Origin: Seriola aureovittata
Taxonomy: Eukaryota > Chordata > Actinopteri > Carangiformes > Carangidae
Length of the DNA stretch: 64,000 nucleotides
Assembly: GCF_021018895.1 (NCBI RefSeq)
Contig: NC_079373.1
Span: 20,716,501-20,780,500 of the forward strand
Reading direction: 5' to 3'
Positions 1 through 12,929 of this stretch are shown here, piece by piece. The notes under the pieces are model-generated. The model saw nothing but the letters and a program-made list of their open reading frames with translations. It was not told the DNA's origin and did not search any database. The position numbers were made by a program, and so were the translations under genes. Numbering within the stretch: position 1 is the stretch's first letter; every line of letters starts with the position of its first letter.

Positions 1-1634
1 ATGCAGGAACACAAATATACATAATATACAATACAGTGCATGCTATGGAAACTCACAAGTTAAGAGGCACTGATTGGTGTAATTGATGTCAAAGATCATG
101 AAACAAACTTCTACAGCCACCAGCAAAGACCTGAAATAATGGTGAATGGCTGGCACGTTGTCATTTCATCCCCAAGGCACAAAATGTGCAGGAACGGTTG
201 GCTGGTCTTTGCATTTTGTATATATTCAACCATGTAGACCCCATCTGTTAATTACACATCAGTCACTTAGTGTTGCAATACAACCGACCTTAAGTTAACA
301 AGTTTATTTTGTGGAAGGGTTAGAGTTATTGCATTGATTGCAAACATTGTATAAATATTTCAAAATATGGCCAAATACAAATATGTGAAAGGCAAAACTA
401 AACTAAATGTAAAAGTTATTTTGAAATAGTAGTTTCGGTAGTTTTTCAATGTTACTTTAATGTGGATATTGTGATTAACATTTAAACACACACAGCCACA
501 CAGCTTGTTTGCACACACCAGATCTTACAGGCATAGTGATTAGGAAACACATTACATTATTTGGATGATTACACAGGACATGAAGGGCCACACCAATTGA
601 GCCATCAGTAACTTCAGTCATGCCCCTACATTTAAGAGTATTGGGCAGCGCTGCCATAAAAATCAGCACTACTGAACTCTAGTAATCTCTGGAGGGTTAT
701 CTGTGAAGGTAATTTAGGGCCATAATGTTTGAAAGCAAAAAAGAACAAACTGTGAATGTTCAACAAAAGTCATAAATGAGGGAGGGAAAATTAAACTGTA
801 AATGAAACCGAGAACAAGAACACTGAACTGAGAATTAAAAAATTGTAACATGAAAGAAAGAAGTGTTACATTATCAAAACAGGACAATTGATTTCAATTG
901 TTGTCTCCTTTAGATTTAGATTTCATTTTTCACTTACAGTTTTCTTTTGCTTGCTTTTTGTTAGGGTTGTGATTTCTCATTTGCATTTTTTTGTCCATTT
1001 CACCATTTGGTTTTCTCCTTTACAGGTTTGGTTTTACATTTACATTTGATTTTTTATCATTTATGGCTTTTGCTTTCAAACATTCTAGCCCTAAATTACC
1101 TACAAAGTAATCAGGCATATCAAGCAGTACACACAACCACCCTTACTGAAGTAGAAAAAGTAAAAGCAAAACTTACAGACTGCATATCAATAAATGACCT
1201 CCAGGACTCCTCAGTGGTGGGTCTGAAGACTTTATCTCCTCTCCTGTACAGTAGATGGATAGGGGTAACAGAGTTGGCAGGACACTTCTCTCTCTCACCT
1301 TTAGCAAATAAACAGTCTGAGCATAACACAGAGTGTTGCATTAACATTTAAATAGTATGCTATAAATGACAATTGATATTTCTGAAGCACTATTTCGGAT
1401 TTCGTCTGTTGACTTTGGTACCCATAAGTGTTGATAATGTAGCCTAATATAATGCCACAAAGTCACAAACCGCATTAAAGTTATGTCGATTAGCTAATGT
1501 TGTTATATGTTGTTATGTGTTATAAACTCACCGATAGGCACCAGGATTTCCCCTCTGAAATGTTTCTCCTCTGTGTCGCTGATGTGAAAATACAAAAGGG
1601 GAGATGGAAAAACAGAAAAAGATTAGAAGCAAAA
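1..1634. other. Intergenic, nothing recognised
   Basis: AT-rich sequence with short open frames only, the longest being 114 codons at 1007-1351 (+). A CTCCTTTACAG acceptor-like word occurs at 1015-1025, but the frame after it has no domain and no donor I trust. Confidence 0.5.
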
Positions 1635-2345
1635 TAGCAGCTAATGCTACCCTTGTAATGTCTAAACTTTAGAACTTTGGCAGCTAATGCTGACACTCTA
1701 TTCTTTTTCCAAGAACTAGTAGCTAAAGTTAGCCTTGTAATTTTTACAGGTGAGGAGGAGCAGAAGCCATCTTTGTAATTGTAAGGTCTAAAAGTCAGAG
1801 GCTTATGCCAGCCTAATGTACAAAGGTTAGCTAATACTAACCTTGAAATGTCCAAAAGTAGCAGTTAATGCTAGTCTTATAATGTCCTAACTTTAAGAGA
1901 GTAGCTAATGCTAGCCTTGTAATGTCCAAACTTTAGAACTTTGGCAGCTAATGCTAGCACTGTTAATAGCACTGTGTAATGTATCTTAATGCTAGTCCTT
2001 GTCCAAGAGCTAGTAGCTAAAGCTAGCCATGTAATATTCAGAGGTTATGGGGAGCTGAATCTGTCTGTGTAATTGTAAGGTCTAAAAGTCAGAAGCTTAT
2101 GCTAGCCTGGTCTGCAAATGTTAGTTAATGCTAGCTTTGAAATGTCCAAAAGAAGCAGGTAAGGCTAGCATTATATGTCCAAACTTTAAGATAGCATCTA
2201 ATGCTAGCCTTATAATGTTTGATTTATGTTAGTGACACTGCACTGCTGAGCTTCATGCTAGTCTTGTTTTGTATAAGTTAGCAGCTAATGCTACTGACAT
2301 GTTTTCATTTTATCTTAGCATTAAGATCAAATCAAACAGTGCTGA
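1635..2345. repeat. Local tandem duplication built on GCTAATGCTAGC
   Basis: Two long units follow each other. Landmarks at 1640 (GCTAATGCTA), 1662 (AACTTTAGAACTTTGGCAGC) and 1775 (GTAATTGTAAGGTCTAAAAG) recur at about 1904, 1926 and 2069. The offset is 264 bp at the start and 294 bp later, because of an extra 30 bp near 1965-1995. A partial third unit starts about 2195. Inside each unit, GCTAATGCTAGC-like words followed by CTTGTAATGTCC recur several times, suggesting an older short-period repeat. Identity is moderate, so the array is old. Confidence 0.7.
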
Positions 2346-2503
2346 TGTTACTGGTATTGTTTAATGAAGCTTAATACCAGCCTTGTAATATCCAAAGGGT
2401 TAGATTATAGCCTTTAAATATTCAGAGGTTAGGTTATCTTTGTAATTGTCATAGCCAAAGGTTTGCAACTAATGCCACTTACACTATATTTCTGTGTGTG
2501 TTT

Positions 2504-2522
2504 TGTGTGTGTGTGTGTGTGT
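2504..2522. repeat. Short (TG)n tract
   Basis: A TG run of 19 bp, preceded by a shorter TGTGTGTG stretch at 2493. Confidence 0.85.
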
Positions 2523-3012
2523 ACAGCAACTGTGATTACCATTTTGATCTTTAGCACTGCAAAAACTTAGTATGACAGCTTTGTTATGGTTAGCATTGTG
2601 TTTTGTTACAGCTACCATCACTATTTTTTGCTTAAATAGACACAGTTCTACTGTACTGGTTTAATCTGAGCACTTCAAGCCTCCACACTCACCATGGACT
2701 CCATTAGACCAAAGGGGTGTGGCAGCCAAACACTTCCCTGTTTTATGCTCTTGCTGATGTCATCAATGATATCAAGGGTTATACTATGACTGTGGGGGTG
2801 GTCACAAGTTTAATATACTTTGTTAATAAGTATTTTTCTGATTTCAAGCGATTATATAGTATGTTTATAAAATTAAAATTTAAGAATTCTTTGTTCTGTT
2901 GATGTTTACAAATAAAAGTAACTTTTTGTCAATAAGACTTTTTAATTGAGATAGACTTAGACCCCTGAATGAAGTTTGGTTCTGCCAGGCCAATTGTTTA
3001 GTACAGAAAGGG

Positions 3013-3544
3013 ACTATATAAGCAGTTGTTCTTTCTCAAGCACACATTATCTGCTCTGACTATGTTTCAGTTCTTAGCAGCCTGAGATCCTTCAATTCTA
3101 GCGGCCAAGATATCCTGTTTGAAGTGTTACAAGGTATGTCAATTAAATTCATGTTGGTTCCAGCACATGTAGGTCTGAGGGGAAATGAGGAGGTGGACAG
3201 GCTAGAGAAACAAGCATTACATAAAGACACCACAGATTTGCAAATCGCATTAAGTAAAGCAGAAGTCAAAGCAATAATTTGAAATAAAGCAACAGCGGAA
3301 TGGCAAGGGAAGTGGAATACAGAAACAAGGGATTATGGATGATTTCTTGGAGGCACTGTAATGTAGAAACCTGTTTAAGTGTGCAGTAGTTAAGAGCTGA
3401 CCTCTCTTTTAGCTGACACAATTAAATGCAGAAAATGTAACTTCCTTTGTGAAATGCACACCTTCCACCTTATGCAACATTTTGGTAGGTGTGAACGTTA
3501 GCTGAAAGAACTAAGGCAAACTTCTCAGTGTTTTGCACCTCTTA
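3013..3544 (+). mobile_element. Decayed LINE ORF2 3' end: RNase H domain and Cys/His knuckle
   Basis: In the frame of 3055, the sequence reads ICSDYVSVLSSL, then MLVPAHVGLRGNEEVDRLEK, then SKAEVKAII. This is the C-terminal half of an RNase H domain: the CSD aspartate, the PAHVG histidine and the NEEVD aspartate are all visible. A TGA at 3280 and several later stops interrupt the frame. In the same frame at 3427 there is a CxxC followed by H and C residues (3427-3485), matching the zinc knuckle downstream of RNase H in such elements. RNase H-bearing LINEs of this type in fish belong to the I/Nimb-like or related clades; that clade call is inference. The reverse transcriptase and endonuclease parts are absent, so this is a 5'-truncated dead copy. 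Confidence 0.75.
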
Positions 3545-6500
3545 CTGTTGTGAAAGTGTGTTAGACAATTTCTGTAAAGCCTTAACACTGTGTAAATCCA
3601 CTTTCACTTTTGTGAAACCTTCATTCTATGATGTCCAACATGTTTCCCGCTATTTTCCCCCCATCTTTGGTCCATTGCCCAGTTACATATGGAAAGGTGA
3701 TGGTTTTGAGCCAGAGAGGAAGATGACATCAGAGGTTTTCCTTTGTAAAATGGAAATCTGACAGGTCCCCCTACAGTAGTCCATTAATTCTGGTGACTGA
3801 TAAAATAAAACAGACAGAAGGTGGATGAAATGAAACGAGACATGCTTTGGCAGAATTGGCTGGCAATGCACCACAATTTATAACCTAATCTGAATACAAT
3901 GTAGTCATAAAGCAATTAAACACCTTCTTACAACACTTACACTGAATTTATGTATATCTGGTAATAAAACTGAATTGTGTGTCTTGCACAATTTTAACAC
4001 CCACTTATATTTTATCAACCTAAGTGTGACCTTTGACCTCTTTGAATAGCCGGCCTCCCCAGGGCCTCCTAACCTTTTCGAACCAGCGTGTATCAGTATT
4101 ATACAGAGCAATATGCAAGGTGAAGCATATGTAAAAATGATATTCCAGGTCCACCAAATTCTTTATAGGCCTGACCATAAATACATGACTGATTTATGAA
4201 GCTGATAGGCAGCCAGATGAAATAATCTAGTTCTGTTTCTTAGTTCATGCAGGTTGTAATGCCTAAGTCTCATTCCGCTATTGTCTGACTTTACTGTAGT
4301 AAATATACTTTTCAAACCAGCTTGGTAGGGCATATCTCTCCAGAATTTGATCAGGTCTTGAGTGTGACAGGATCAAAATCACATTGCAAGATAAACAATA
4401 TGTTACAAGAAACACTTTAAGAGGTGAATAAGATGAAGTAAAGCACATGCCAATATAGCATGTAGACTGCACTGCACATCTTGAAATGGTTGTGAAGTTC
4501 CACTATAGTCAGCAGTATGTCAGAAGTATCTGTGCGCAACAGCACACGTCATTTGGTCAACAAACATCCCTCTTTGTAAAATAGGGTGTGGTGTGGTACA
4601 ATGTTAAAAATCTGTCATTTATCAGGGAAATAATATACAAAAGAAAGCATAAAGGCCAAATTCTTTGGATTTTCCCGGAAAATGTGTGTTGTCCTTTATG
4701 TAGAAATCAATCAACTGGCTGTAATAGGGAACCGAGGAAGTCAGGGAAGGTCTCATTTTTTAAGTTACAATCTGTTGACACATTGGCACTAAAAAAGCGA
4801 TTAATAGGTCTACATGTAAATTGCTTCACATTCTTACGATGATGATAATATGTCGGTGTTGTGTACACAGCTTGTTTCTGCTGCCTTCAAGAGGACAAGA
4901 AAAGGTTTAACTTCATGTAAAATGAGAGTAACTATTCTTTTGCCTTTAGGGTACTCTGAAAGTCAATGTTTTCAACAGTAGATAAAGTATACATTTTGTT
5001 TTTGAGTTCAGCTGTGAAATCACAAGGAAAACAGTGCAAAGTTTTGAATTTTATGGTTTACCCTCTCTGGTTCCAGTTTGTTATAGGGATATAACACTAT
5101 TGTGTACATAGCATTATAGATCTTGTTTCTTTTCTGGAACAGTACGTTTCTCTTGTGGCTGAAGCCAACTGTGGTTTCCAAACATTAAAATTAGTTTGCT
5201 CACCTTATACATGTTTTCCAGTGTTTTATATTCCTTACTAGAAGTTTTTTCAAACATTAAATGAAGATGAAGTGGGGAGTAGGGAGATCATTCATTGATC
5301 ATTCACTAAATTGATTCCCACATTTCACATACTACAGAGCTACTTGCACATACATGGAAGTGCATGTTTTCTTACTTTTGATAATACTAGAAACCTATAT
5401 TTTTCAGTTGGAATGCTCACTTACAAATATAATATTATATCATATACATTTCTGAAGGTGAATTTCACTTAATTCTGTTCTATTTATTCACTCTTGACTG
5501 TTTTTTCATATGTCATAGTAGCACAAAAATACCACATTTATTTTCTCCTGTGAGGAATGCCAGAATGTAACTGGCTTCAAAGCGCTCTCAATAAGTTTAA
5601 TATCACCCTGCAGCTCTGTAGAATATGAGTGTGGTGAGAACTATATCTTCCTCAAGGGATCAGGGGGCTTCAGTTTAGAGCTACAGCTCCTTTTCCACAG
5701 CCAGACTCCTACTGATACTTTCCATCCTGGCTCTCCGTCAGCACTTCTGCCAAAATGCAATCTTTTTCACATAGTGAGAATCTGTAAACCAGAGAGCACA
5801 GCACACATAGCTCAGCAGCCTCAGAGACTTCCAGCTGTCCGCAGGGGGGTTAGAACAGCTTCTAAAGGTGGATGATTGGTTTTCAGGTGAGTTATTAGGT
5901 GCATAGGTTTTGTATTATGGTCACACCTGATCTGAAGACTACCAGACTCAATGTCATTATTAAATCTTGAACAGTTTATCATGTAGTCAGGAATTTATCT
6001 CCAGACATGGTGTCAGATTAGGTATGTAATGGAAGAGACAGGGAGGGAGAGACTGGACCTCCCACTGATAATCACTGTGCTGAATGGGCACTGCCTTCTC
6101 ACTGGGTGGCACATCTTGTAAATGCCTACTCAGACCAGAAGGCAAATACCACAGCAGCACCAGCCACGTGCTGGGTCAGACTGAAGGGCAGGCCAGAGAA
6201 GAAAAGGTTTCATAACCTCACCCAAGGCCGAGCACAGCAGCTGATGTACAGCAGGTTGTTATTATAACCATTCTGTGGAAGAAGTGAATACTTTTTTCTG
6301 GATGCTTGATGACTTTAATTGGTGTGTCAGACGTGATTTAACACAAACGAAACAATATAATATAGTAAATGTTGGTTGAAAGTTGATGAAACAAGCTCTT
6401 CCAAATTTTAATTCATGGATATAACTAGAGCTGAATTTTGTTGACATTTTCACTTAAGTCCCATTCCTCCACATTCCTGTACATCACAGCAAGCCATTCT

Positions 6501-6998
6501 ATGAAGTCAGTCTGTTTTCCAGGGAGCTCTTTTACACTAGAACCATTCTGTTATTTATGCAAATCCTGATTTAGGACAGCCTCCTTTGGTCCAGCTGAGA
6601 ACCTAAAAGATAATTTAAAACAATTGAATTTATTAACTTTTGGCATAAGATGATAACGGTAAAAGTCTACCCCATAAGTCAAAGAGGTTCTCTGGATGAT
6701 CGCAGCAGTATTGGTATGTACAGTATTTTATAGATGAGAAAGCATTGCTATTAATCCTGGTTGCTTTTTTGTGTTGCTATTGCAAGCCTCAGGTCTTGTT
6801 CCTGTCCCCGTTGAATCTTGACTGAGCCAGTCTCCTCAGAATGTTGCCACGAAGCTTTAGGGTTTGCAGATGGTGGTGTATACTTTGAGCCTACTAATCA
6901 GATTAAAGTGGGTCACTGATTTGGATTGGGATCAGAATCATTATTCAAAAAAACTACATTAAAGTTATGGGAATCCAGAACTTCTTACTTGTCATCTC
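3545..6998. other. Intergenic, nothing recognised
   Basis: Unique-looking AT-rich DNA. The longest frame has 84 codons and shows no domain, and no repeat could be named. Confidence 0.5.
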
Positions 6999-7660
6999 CA
7001 CTGTTGGGCAAGTTAGTCATGTAATCAGTTACTCATATTACTAATTCTAAAGTGATAAGTATTAAGTAAGGGTGGTTCTTAGCATTACAATCATCCTTTA
7101 CAATCATGGGAATAATTCTTACTACCCCTTACTGACAACATTAATAATTTCTTTGGTTTTGTTAGTCATCTCCACATCACATCTTCTGTATCTAAGATGT
7201 GTAGAAACAGAAAACAAGACATTTTTCGAGACATTGGCAAAACAAGCAGCATGCTAACCATCAACAGCTAGCTGGACGTTGGCTTTGGTGACTGCACTCA
7301 GCTCTCCAGCAGTTCTGTTCACACGGTGAAGCTATGGGTTCACACAATTATAAAACTTAGCATAGCTTACCAGTGGCTAACGGTAGCACTCAACGTGTAA
7401 TTAAGGCAATTTTGGAGTTACTGGAGTGGCATTTCTTATCTTTTCATGGAGGCTAACCTACGCCCCACTCCTCCAGCCACTACACCATGCCAACACTTCC
7501 TGCATAAAGTCTGTCCACTGAATGAAGAGAAACCAAACCAATCATCCATCCAACTACTGGTAAGATAGCAAACAAGCTGACATCCATATTGTTAGTGGGT
7601 AACTGTGATGCAATTACTACACTTTTTAAATTATAATCCCTTATACCTCTCATTACTAAA
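6999..7660. mobile_element. Possible hAT-like non-autonomous remnant
   Basis: The left edge begins CACTGTTGGGCAAGTTAGTC followed by TAATCAGTTACT, which resembles the ends of fish hAT-like elements (CAGTGTTGGGCAAGTTAC…). The right edge near 7600-7660 carries GTAACTGTGATGCAATTACT and then an AT-rich tail into a poly-A run. Terminal inverted repeats are not clean and no duplication was found, so the borders are uncertain. Confidence 0.35.
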
Positions 7661-10600
7661 AAAAAAAAAAAAGATAAATAGATAAATGTAATGCATTAGA
7701 AGTATAAGTAAAGTATAATATCCTTTAAATCCTTATCTTTTACAGCTGGCCATCTAACTAGAGACACACATCATCAGGAATTTTTTGTGGAGGTGTTGAA
7801 TAGTTGATGTTGGCTTCAGATGCCTGTGGTTGGAAGGACAAAGTATTCTGGGAATAAAAATGTCTACATTTATGCCATGAAAGAGTCTTATCCAAGCACT
7901 GCTGCAGCAAGGGATTTGGTGATTCCATGAGTGGCTTGTTTACTTCAGTAAAAGCAGTTTTCAAAACATACCACTTACATGGTTTGACCTTTCAGCCTCT
8001 GGGGTCTGTGCTGCCTGAGTCTATTATATCCAAAACAAAAAGGAATACATTGTGAACGATATAGTTCTTGGTCAACATTCTACAATAAAGTCTGAGCCCC
8101 ACAAAAGCCGAATGTTTGATGTGTTTTACGCCTGTCAGAGTGTGAAGTCAAATGGGAGCTGTCACGACTCTGTATCTGAAACCCAAGCCACTTAGCTGCA
8201 ATTCCAGTCTGCCCTGAAATAAATCTAAGTATAGTGCCTTTCTCGAGCCCACATCCTGTTGCAGATGTTCCTATGAATAGATTGCGTGTGAAGTACCCTG
8301 GTACTTGTTATGGATTATTTGAATAAATTGCCATGTAGATGTCCGCATGAATTTACTGAGCTGCAAGTTCTACATGCATTTCTGCTCGCTTCTTAGAGTG
8401 ACGCTCACGGGAGTGTCAATTGGTTACGGTGTGAGTCATGAATGTGAATTCATTTGTTCTACAGGGAAGCACTAGACAAAGAGGTGTTCTGTGCACAATT
8501 ATTCAGCTATTCTCAAAACAATAACAAAGCACCAAAGACCATGATGTAATACCAAAACAAATGCACCTACTTTACAATTTATGAGCCTCTCAGAGACTTT
8601 TTCAACGGATAAGTATAGAGGTTGCTTTGTCCTCACCTTAGAGAGTGTAATGGGAAGATAATCTGATGTTATGAAGCTGCCAATAGAAAAAAAACATACA
8701 TAGGTATTATATTGTTTATTCTTGGATGTAGTGTAAAGGATGTGCAGACAATGTGCGTATGCTTCAGTGTAGCTTCTTAATTTTGTAATCTCTGGACTCA
8801 GAACAGTGGCTGCCCACCATCAGTTATTACCAACAAACCAGTTTAAAGCCTTAGCCTATTCATTTGACATCGCTTCAGTTTGCAGGATGAATGATCTTTA
8901 TATCTGTGTGCCAGTCCTTGTTTCTCTGGCGAGAGTGTTCAGAAAATGTAAGACTACATTAAATGAATTAAGTTGATATATAACTGTATAACAGAAATCA
9001 CCTGTTGCTAATTTGTCCTTCATGATTTTCCATGCTAAGGTTTCACTCTCTGAAACCTGCTACATTCCTTTCCTCATGCTTTCACACAGGTCCACAATAT
9101 CAAATGACATATTCTAAGCATACTGTGCATCTGACCTTGAAATAAAACAATTGAAATGAATGTAATGGATGTCTGCGGGAGAGAAATATGTCCAGCTATA
9201 CAGAGTACATAAACACAACACCCTTCCAAGTAATCACCTAAAATGAAGTCATTTTTTAATCCATGATGGATGACTTGTTCTTGACTTCAGTTTCTGCTCC
9301 TTAAGTTTTGTTAATGGCAGAGCTGTGCTGGCCCCTCTCAGCGTATTAATCATTTCTGAGTGTTGCTAGTACAGGGAACACTTTGGAACCAGCTTTAAAC
9401 AAGCTCTGGTTCTGGCAGAGGAAGTGCAAACTCTGTGAGGAAATAAACTGCTAGGAATGATAATCTGATGGTGGTGGAGGAGTGTGTTTTGGCTTCGGTC
9501 AGCAGGAATCTTGTGTTTCATTGGAATCTGGCAGTGCCAAAGAAAAATCAAGGAATCCAAAATGATTCCTTCCCAGTCAATCCAGATATGCAGATGTCTC
9601 TTGATTTAATGGGAAGTTGGTGAACTTGTTATACGTTGCCATTAGTCCACATCTACTATCTACTCTGGTCTATTTCATTTTATTTTATGAAGTGATTATT
9701 ATTGTCTAACTGACATGGCCTTTTTTGTTTCAGTTAGCATAAGGGCCCATAAACACCTACAGACAATTGGAAAATAAACCTAGCATGGCTGGATGTTGAG
9801 ATATAAAACAGAGATTTTCTTATTCCTGCTTCCTGAAACCTTTATTCATGCTGAGACAGACATTTTCCACAACGCAGCACTGATTACGATCAATCATCCT
9901 TCCCTCGAGGTACATCTTTGCGAAGCCGATCCAAGAAATACTAATAGTTTATTGTATTTATTGTCCTTATGGGATATGATAATTCCACTGATTTCAAGTG
10001 TATCTTCCTTTAAAAAGGCAGATTTGTTCGTCATTTGCCCTTTTATGTCATGACGCTCACCTCTCAAAACATTACAAATAAAGAAACATGTGAGTTTGAT
10101 TATTACTACACCTTTAACTACCATTTCATCATTTTTATTCAATGTTTCAACAGCAATTGTGACGCTAAATGAACTGGAAAATAGATTTTTGTTTCCTGCT
10201 TTGGCAGATAAACACAGTATGTGCTGTCTCACTGACTTTTGAAAGCTGATATACATTAAAATATGTTATTGAGAATTTAGAGAAAGTGGGGGCATTTCTA
10301 CATCAAGTGTACTGTACACAGATGCCTACTGCCAATGGCCCAGGGGCCTCGGGCACATGCAAATTAAAAGTCGTTTTTTCTACTATTCCTAATTCCTCAA
10401 TGGGTCAAAATAAATTAGTAATTAAATCTAATTATTACCCTTTTTAAGCAATTCTTCTATTAATTACTTCATGACTACTACTTCAGCATCAGTACTTGGC
10501 CATTGGACTTAATGCCATCTGTCTTTAACAGATGATTACCTCATTCTACTCACCTCAATCATACACTGAACACTGGTAAAATAAATGAATTAAGGAGGCA

Positions 10601-12878
10601 TTCGAAAACAAATGCTCTTTTGTTGCCGACGGCGGAGAGCACAGCAGGTCATTTTGATTTTCTTCCATCCCGCCATATGTTTCCAGTTTTTATTGTTTTG
10701 GTTTTGAAAAGCAAAGACCGCTGTCAGAAAAAAGATAAGAGCCATCAAGCTGAGCAAGAAACCATGAATCAAATCTTTTCTTTTCCAACGTATGATGAAC
10801 TATTGAACGAATCTGCACACCACATGGTCGATAAATTCTCCTGGACTGTACCTGGAAGAAAAAGACTCAGCTGTATTCTGCATGCAATCCCTGTTTTTCT
10901 GTTTGGATGGAGCGGGGTCAGGTCGATGAGTAACACTAATATCATACAGCACAAACAACAAGAAAGACATTCTTGAATGCTTGCGTAATTGCTGAAATTC
11001 TCCTTTGATTCTGCTGTACACAAATTAGGGTTTGGTGATTTGTTCCAGCCTCCCTGTTGTTTTACAGGGATGTCCTCTGGATAGCTTTTTCTAAGATGTG
11101 ATGAGTAGCGCACTGTCCTCAAAGAACAATAACAACAATAACCCCCTGAGGATGCTGCCTTGTTAAGACCGCCAGTTTTCAATTTGATTTGACATCACAA
11201 TAAATAAAAGTACGAATATCTGCCATTATAGTCTGTTCATCTCACAGGCAAGTCCTGAGATGTTGCCAGACTGAAAACATCCATCATCATGGATATCATG
11301 GTACATGGGAAAGCATGTACAGTGTTTGACAGACTTTAAATGGCTTAAGAATGATCATATTTTTTGGTTTGCATGCTGAAGATGTAACGTATATATGAAA
11401 GCCAGACATCAATCATACAGGAAGAACACTCGTGTTCTGTTAGCAGAGATGCTTACAGCGACACTAGCTCAAAATTACAGAAGTGATATTGATTTTTCTC
11501 TTTCCATGCCAGCCATCTTTACAGGCCTTAACTTTGGTTTGAATGAGCTATGAATAAAAGGAAAAGTTCTAAAAACTGCTCAAATAGACGTATTAACTCA
11601 TATTTTTAAAAATGCATTGTAAATCATTTCAAACCAAACTGGGATATTGTGTTGCAGCTATCATGCATGAGTTGATCATTAAAAGAAAAGTCTTGGGGCC
11701 TTTAAGATGTCAGTCACTGAAAACAAAACCTCTGTCAGTTTGAAGTCAATGAGTTTCAGATGGTAAGACTAAGACGATGTGGCTTTTCATAGAGTCCCCA
11801 GAGACGGGAATGTTTTGGCCATGAAGCTTATGCGGGCTCACTACACACATGACAAGCAGTTGTTGTCTCACTCGAAGCTGTCGTTACCATCTGAGGAGAT
11901 CATTTTAAGTCTGAATGTACTCTGTTATGACAGATTGTAAACGTGTCAGACGTCTAATGACCCGTAATCCCAGAGTTTGTTCATTAGAAATTCATATACA
12001 CAAATCCATTAGCAGGGAAGGAATAAACAGAACAGTGACAATATCTGCTAGGACATATCAATTTAATTTGAATATGTTTGAATTGTAATCTGTGTTTTTT
12101 GTTCTTCAGAATGTAGGAATAAGAAAACATAACTTTGCTTAGTACATCCAGATGATTTGTCATTGTCGCTCTGACATAATATGACCATCACTTTAGACAT
12201 TTTGACAGGTGTTTTCAATACACTGTCTGATAAACCAACATCCATGAGGATGCATGTCTCCTCACATGAACTGAATACTTGGTCGGTTCATGCAACCAGT
12301 GAAGTCAGATCAAAGAAACGAGAAGCACATCTTATTATTTAAAGCATAAAATACAGTTACATCTTTGTTTCATGTTTTTATGGTGGATTTATTATGCTCT
12401 GACCACAAAGTCTGAAGATGCATCTTTTTCATTTTCTGATAAACAGCAAGGAGGGAGTGAATCATTATCAAAAGAAAGGGGGGGGTATGGGTTATCTTAA
12501 AGTTTCTGTTATCTGTCATGTGCTCAACACTCAAAACCAAACACCCACGGAATAATAGATCACATTCGAACAGTTTCTTTATGTTTTATGCCCAAAGTTT
12601 ATGATAAGAGGACCGTTACGTGTAAACACTAAGATAAATGATGAGAGTGGCTGATATGCCGTAACATCTGGGTGTGTTGTAAAACTTGGCTCATGAGAAG
12701 CTCATCTGCTGAACTCTCGGACAAACGCACAGGGTGAGGAGGTAAACGAGGTCTGGGTATTTGCTTTTCAAATAATTCTTAATGAATACTGTGTTCTAGC
12801 ATTTTTCTTTTCGCTTTTTCAGTCTGCTCTTCACAAAAACATATGGATACTTTCCTGGACACTCCACACAGAATCGTC

Positions 12879-12880
<2 letters not shown>
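7661..12880. other. Intergenic, no gene; AT-rich motif cluster at 10.4 kb
   Basis: Frames of up to 137 codons (10769-11182, minus) overlap others on both strands and show no domain. Around 10419-10466 three TAATTA words occur within 48 bp, a possible regulatory cluster. Confidence 0.5.

Positions 12881-12928
<48 letters not shown>
12881..12928. repeat. (GT)24 microsatellite
   Basis: An uninterrupted GT run of 48 bp. Likely length-polymorphic. Confidence 0.95.

Positions 12929-12929
<1 letters not shown>

Noticed and set aside
3007..3018. TATATAAG word that looks like a TATA box
   Set aside because: It abuts the decayed LINE ORF and is followed by no gene. A chance match.
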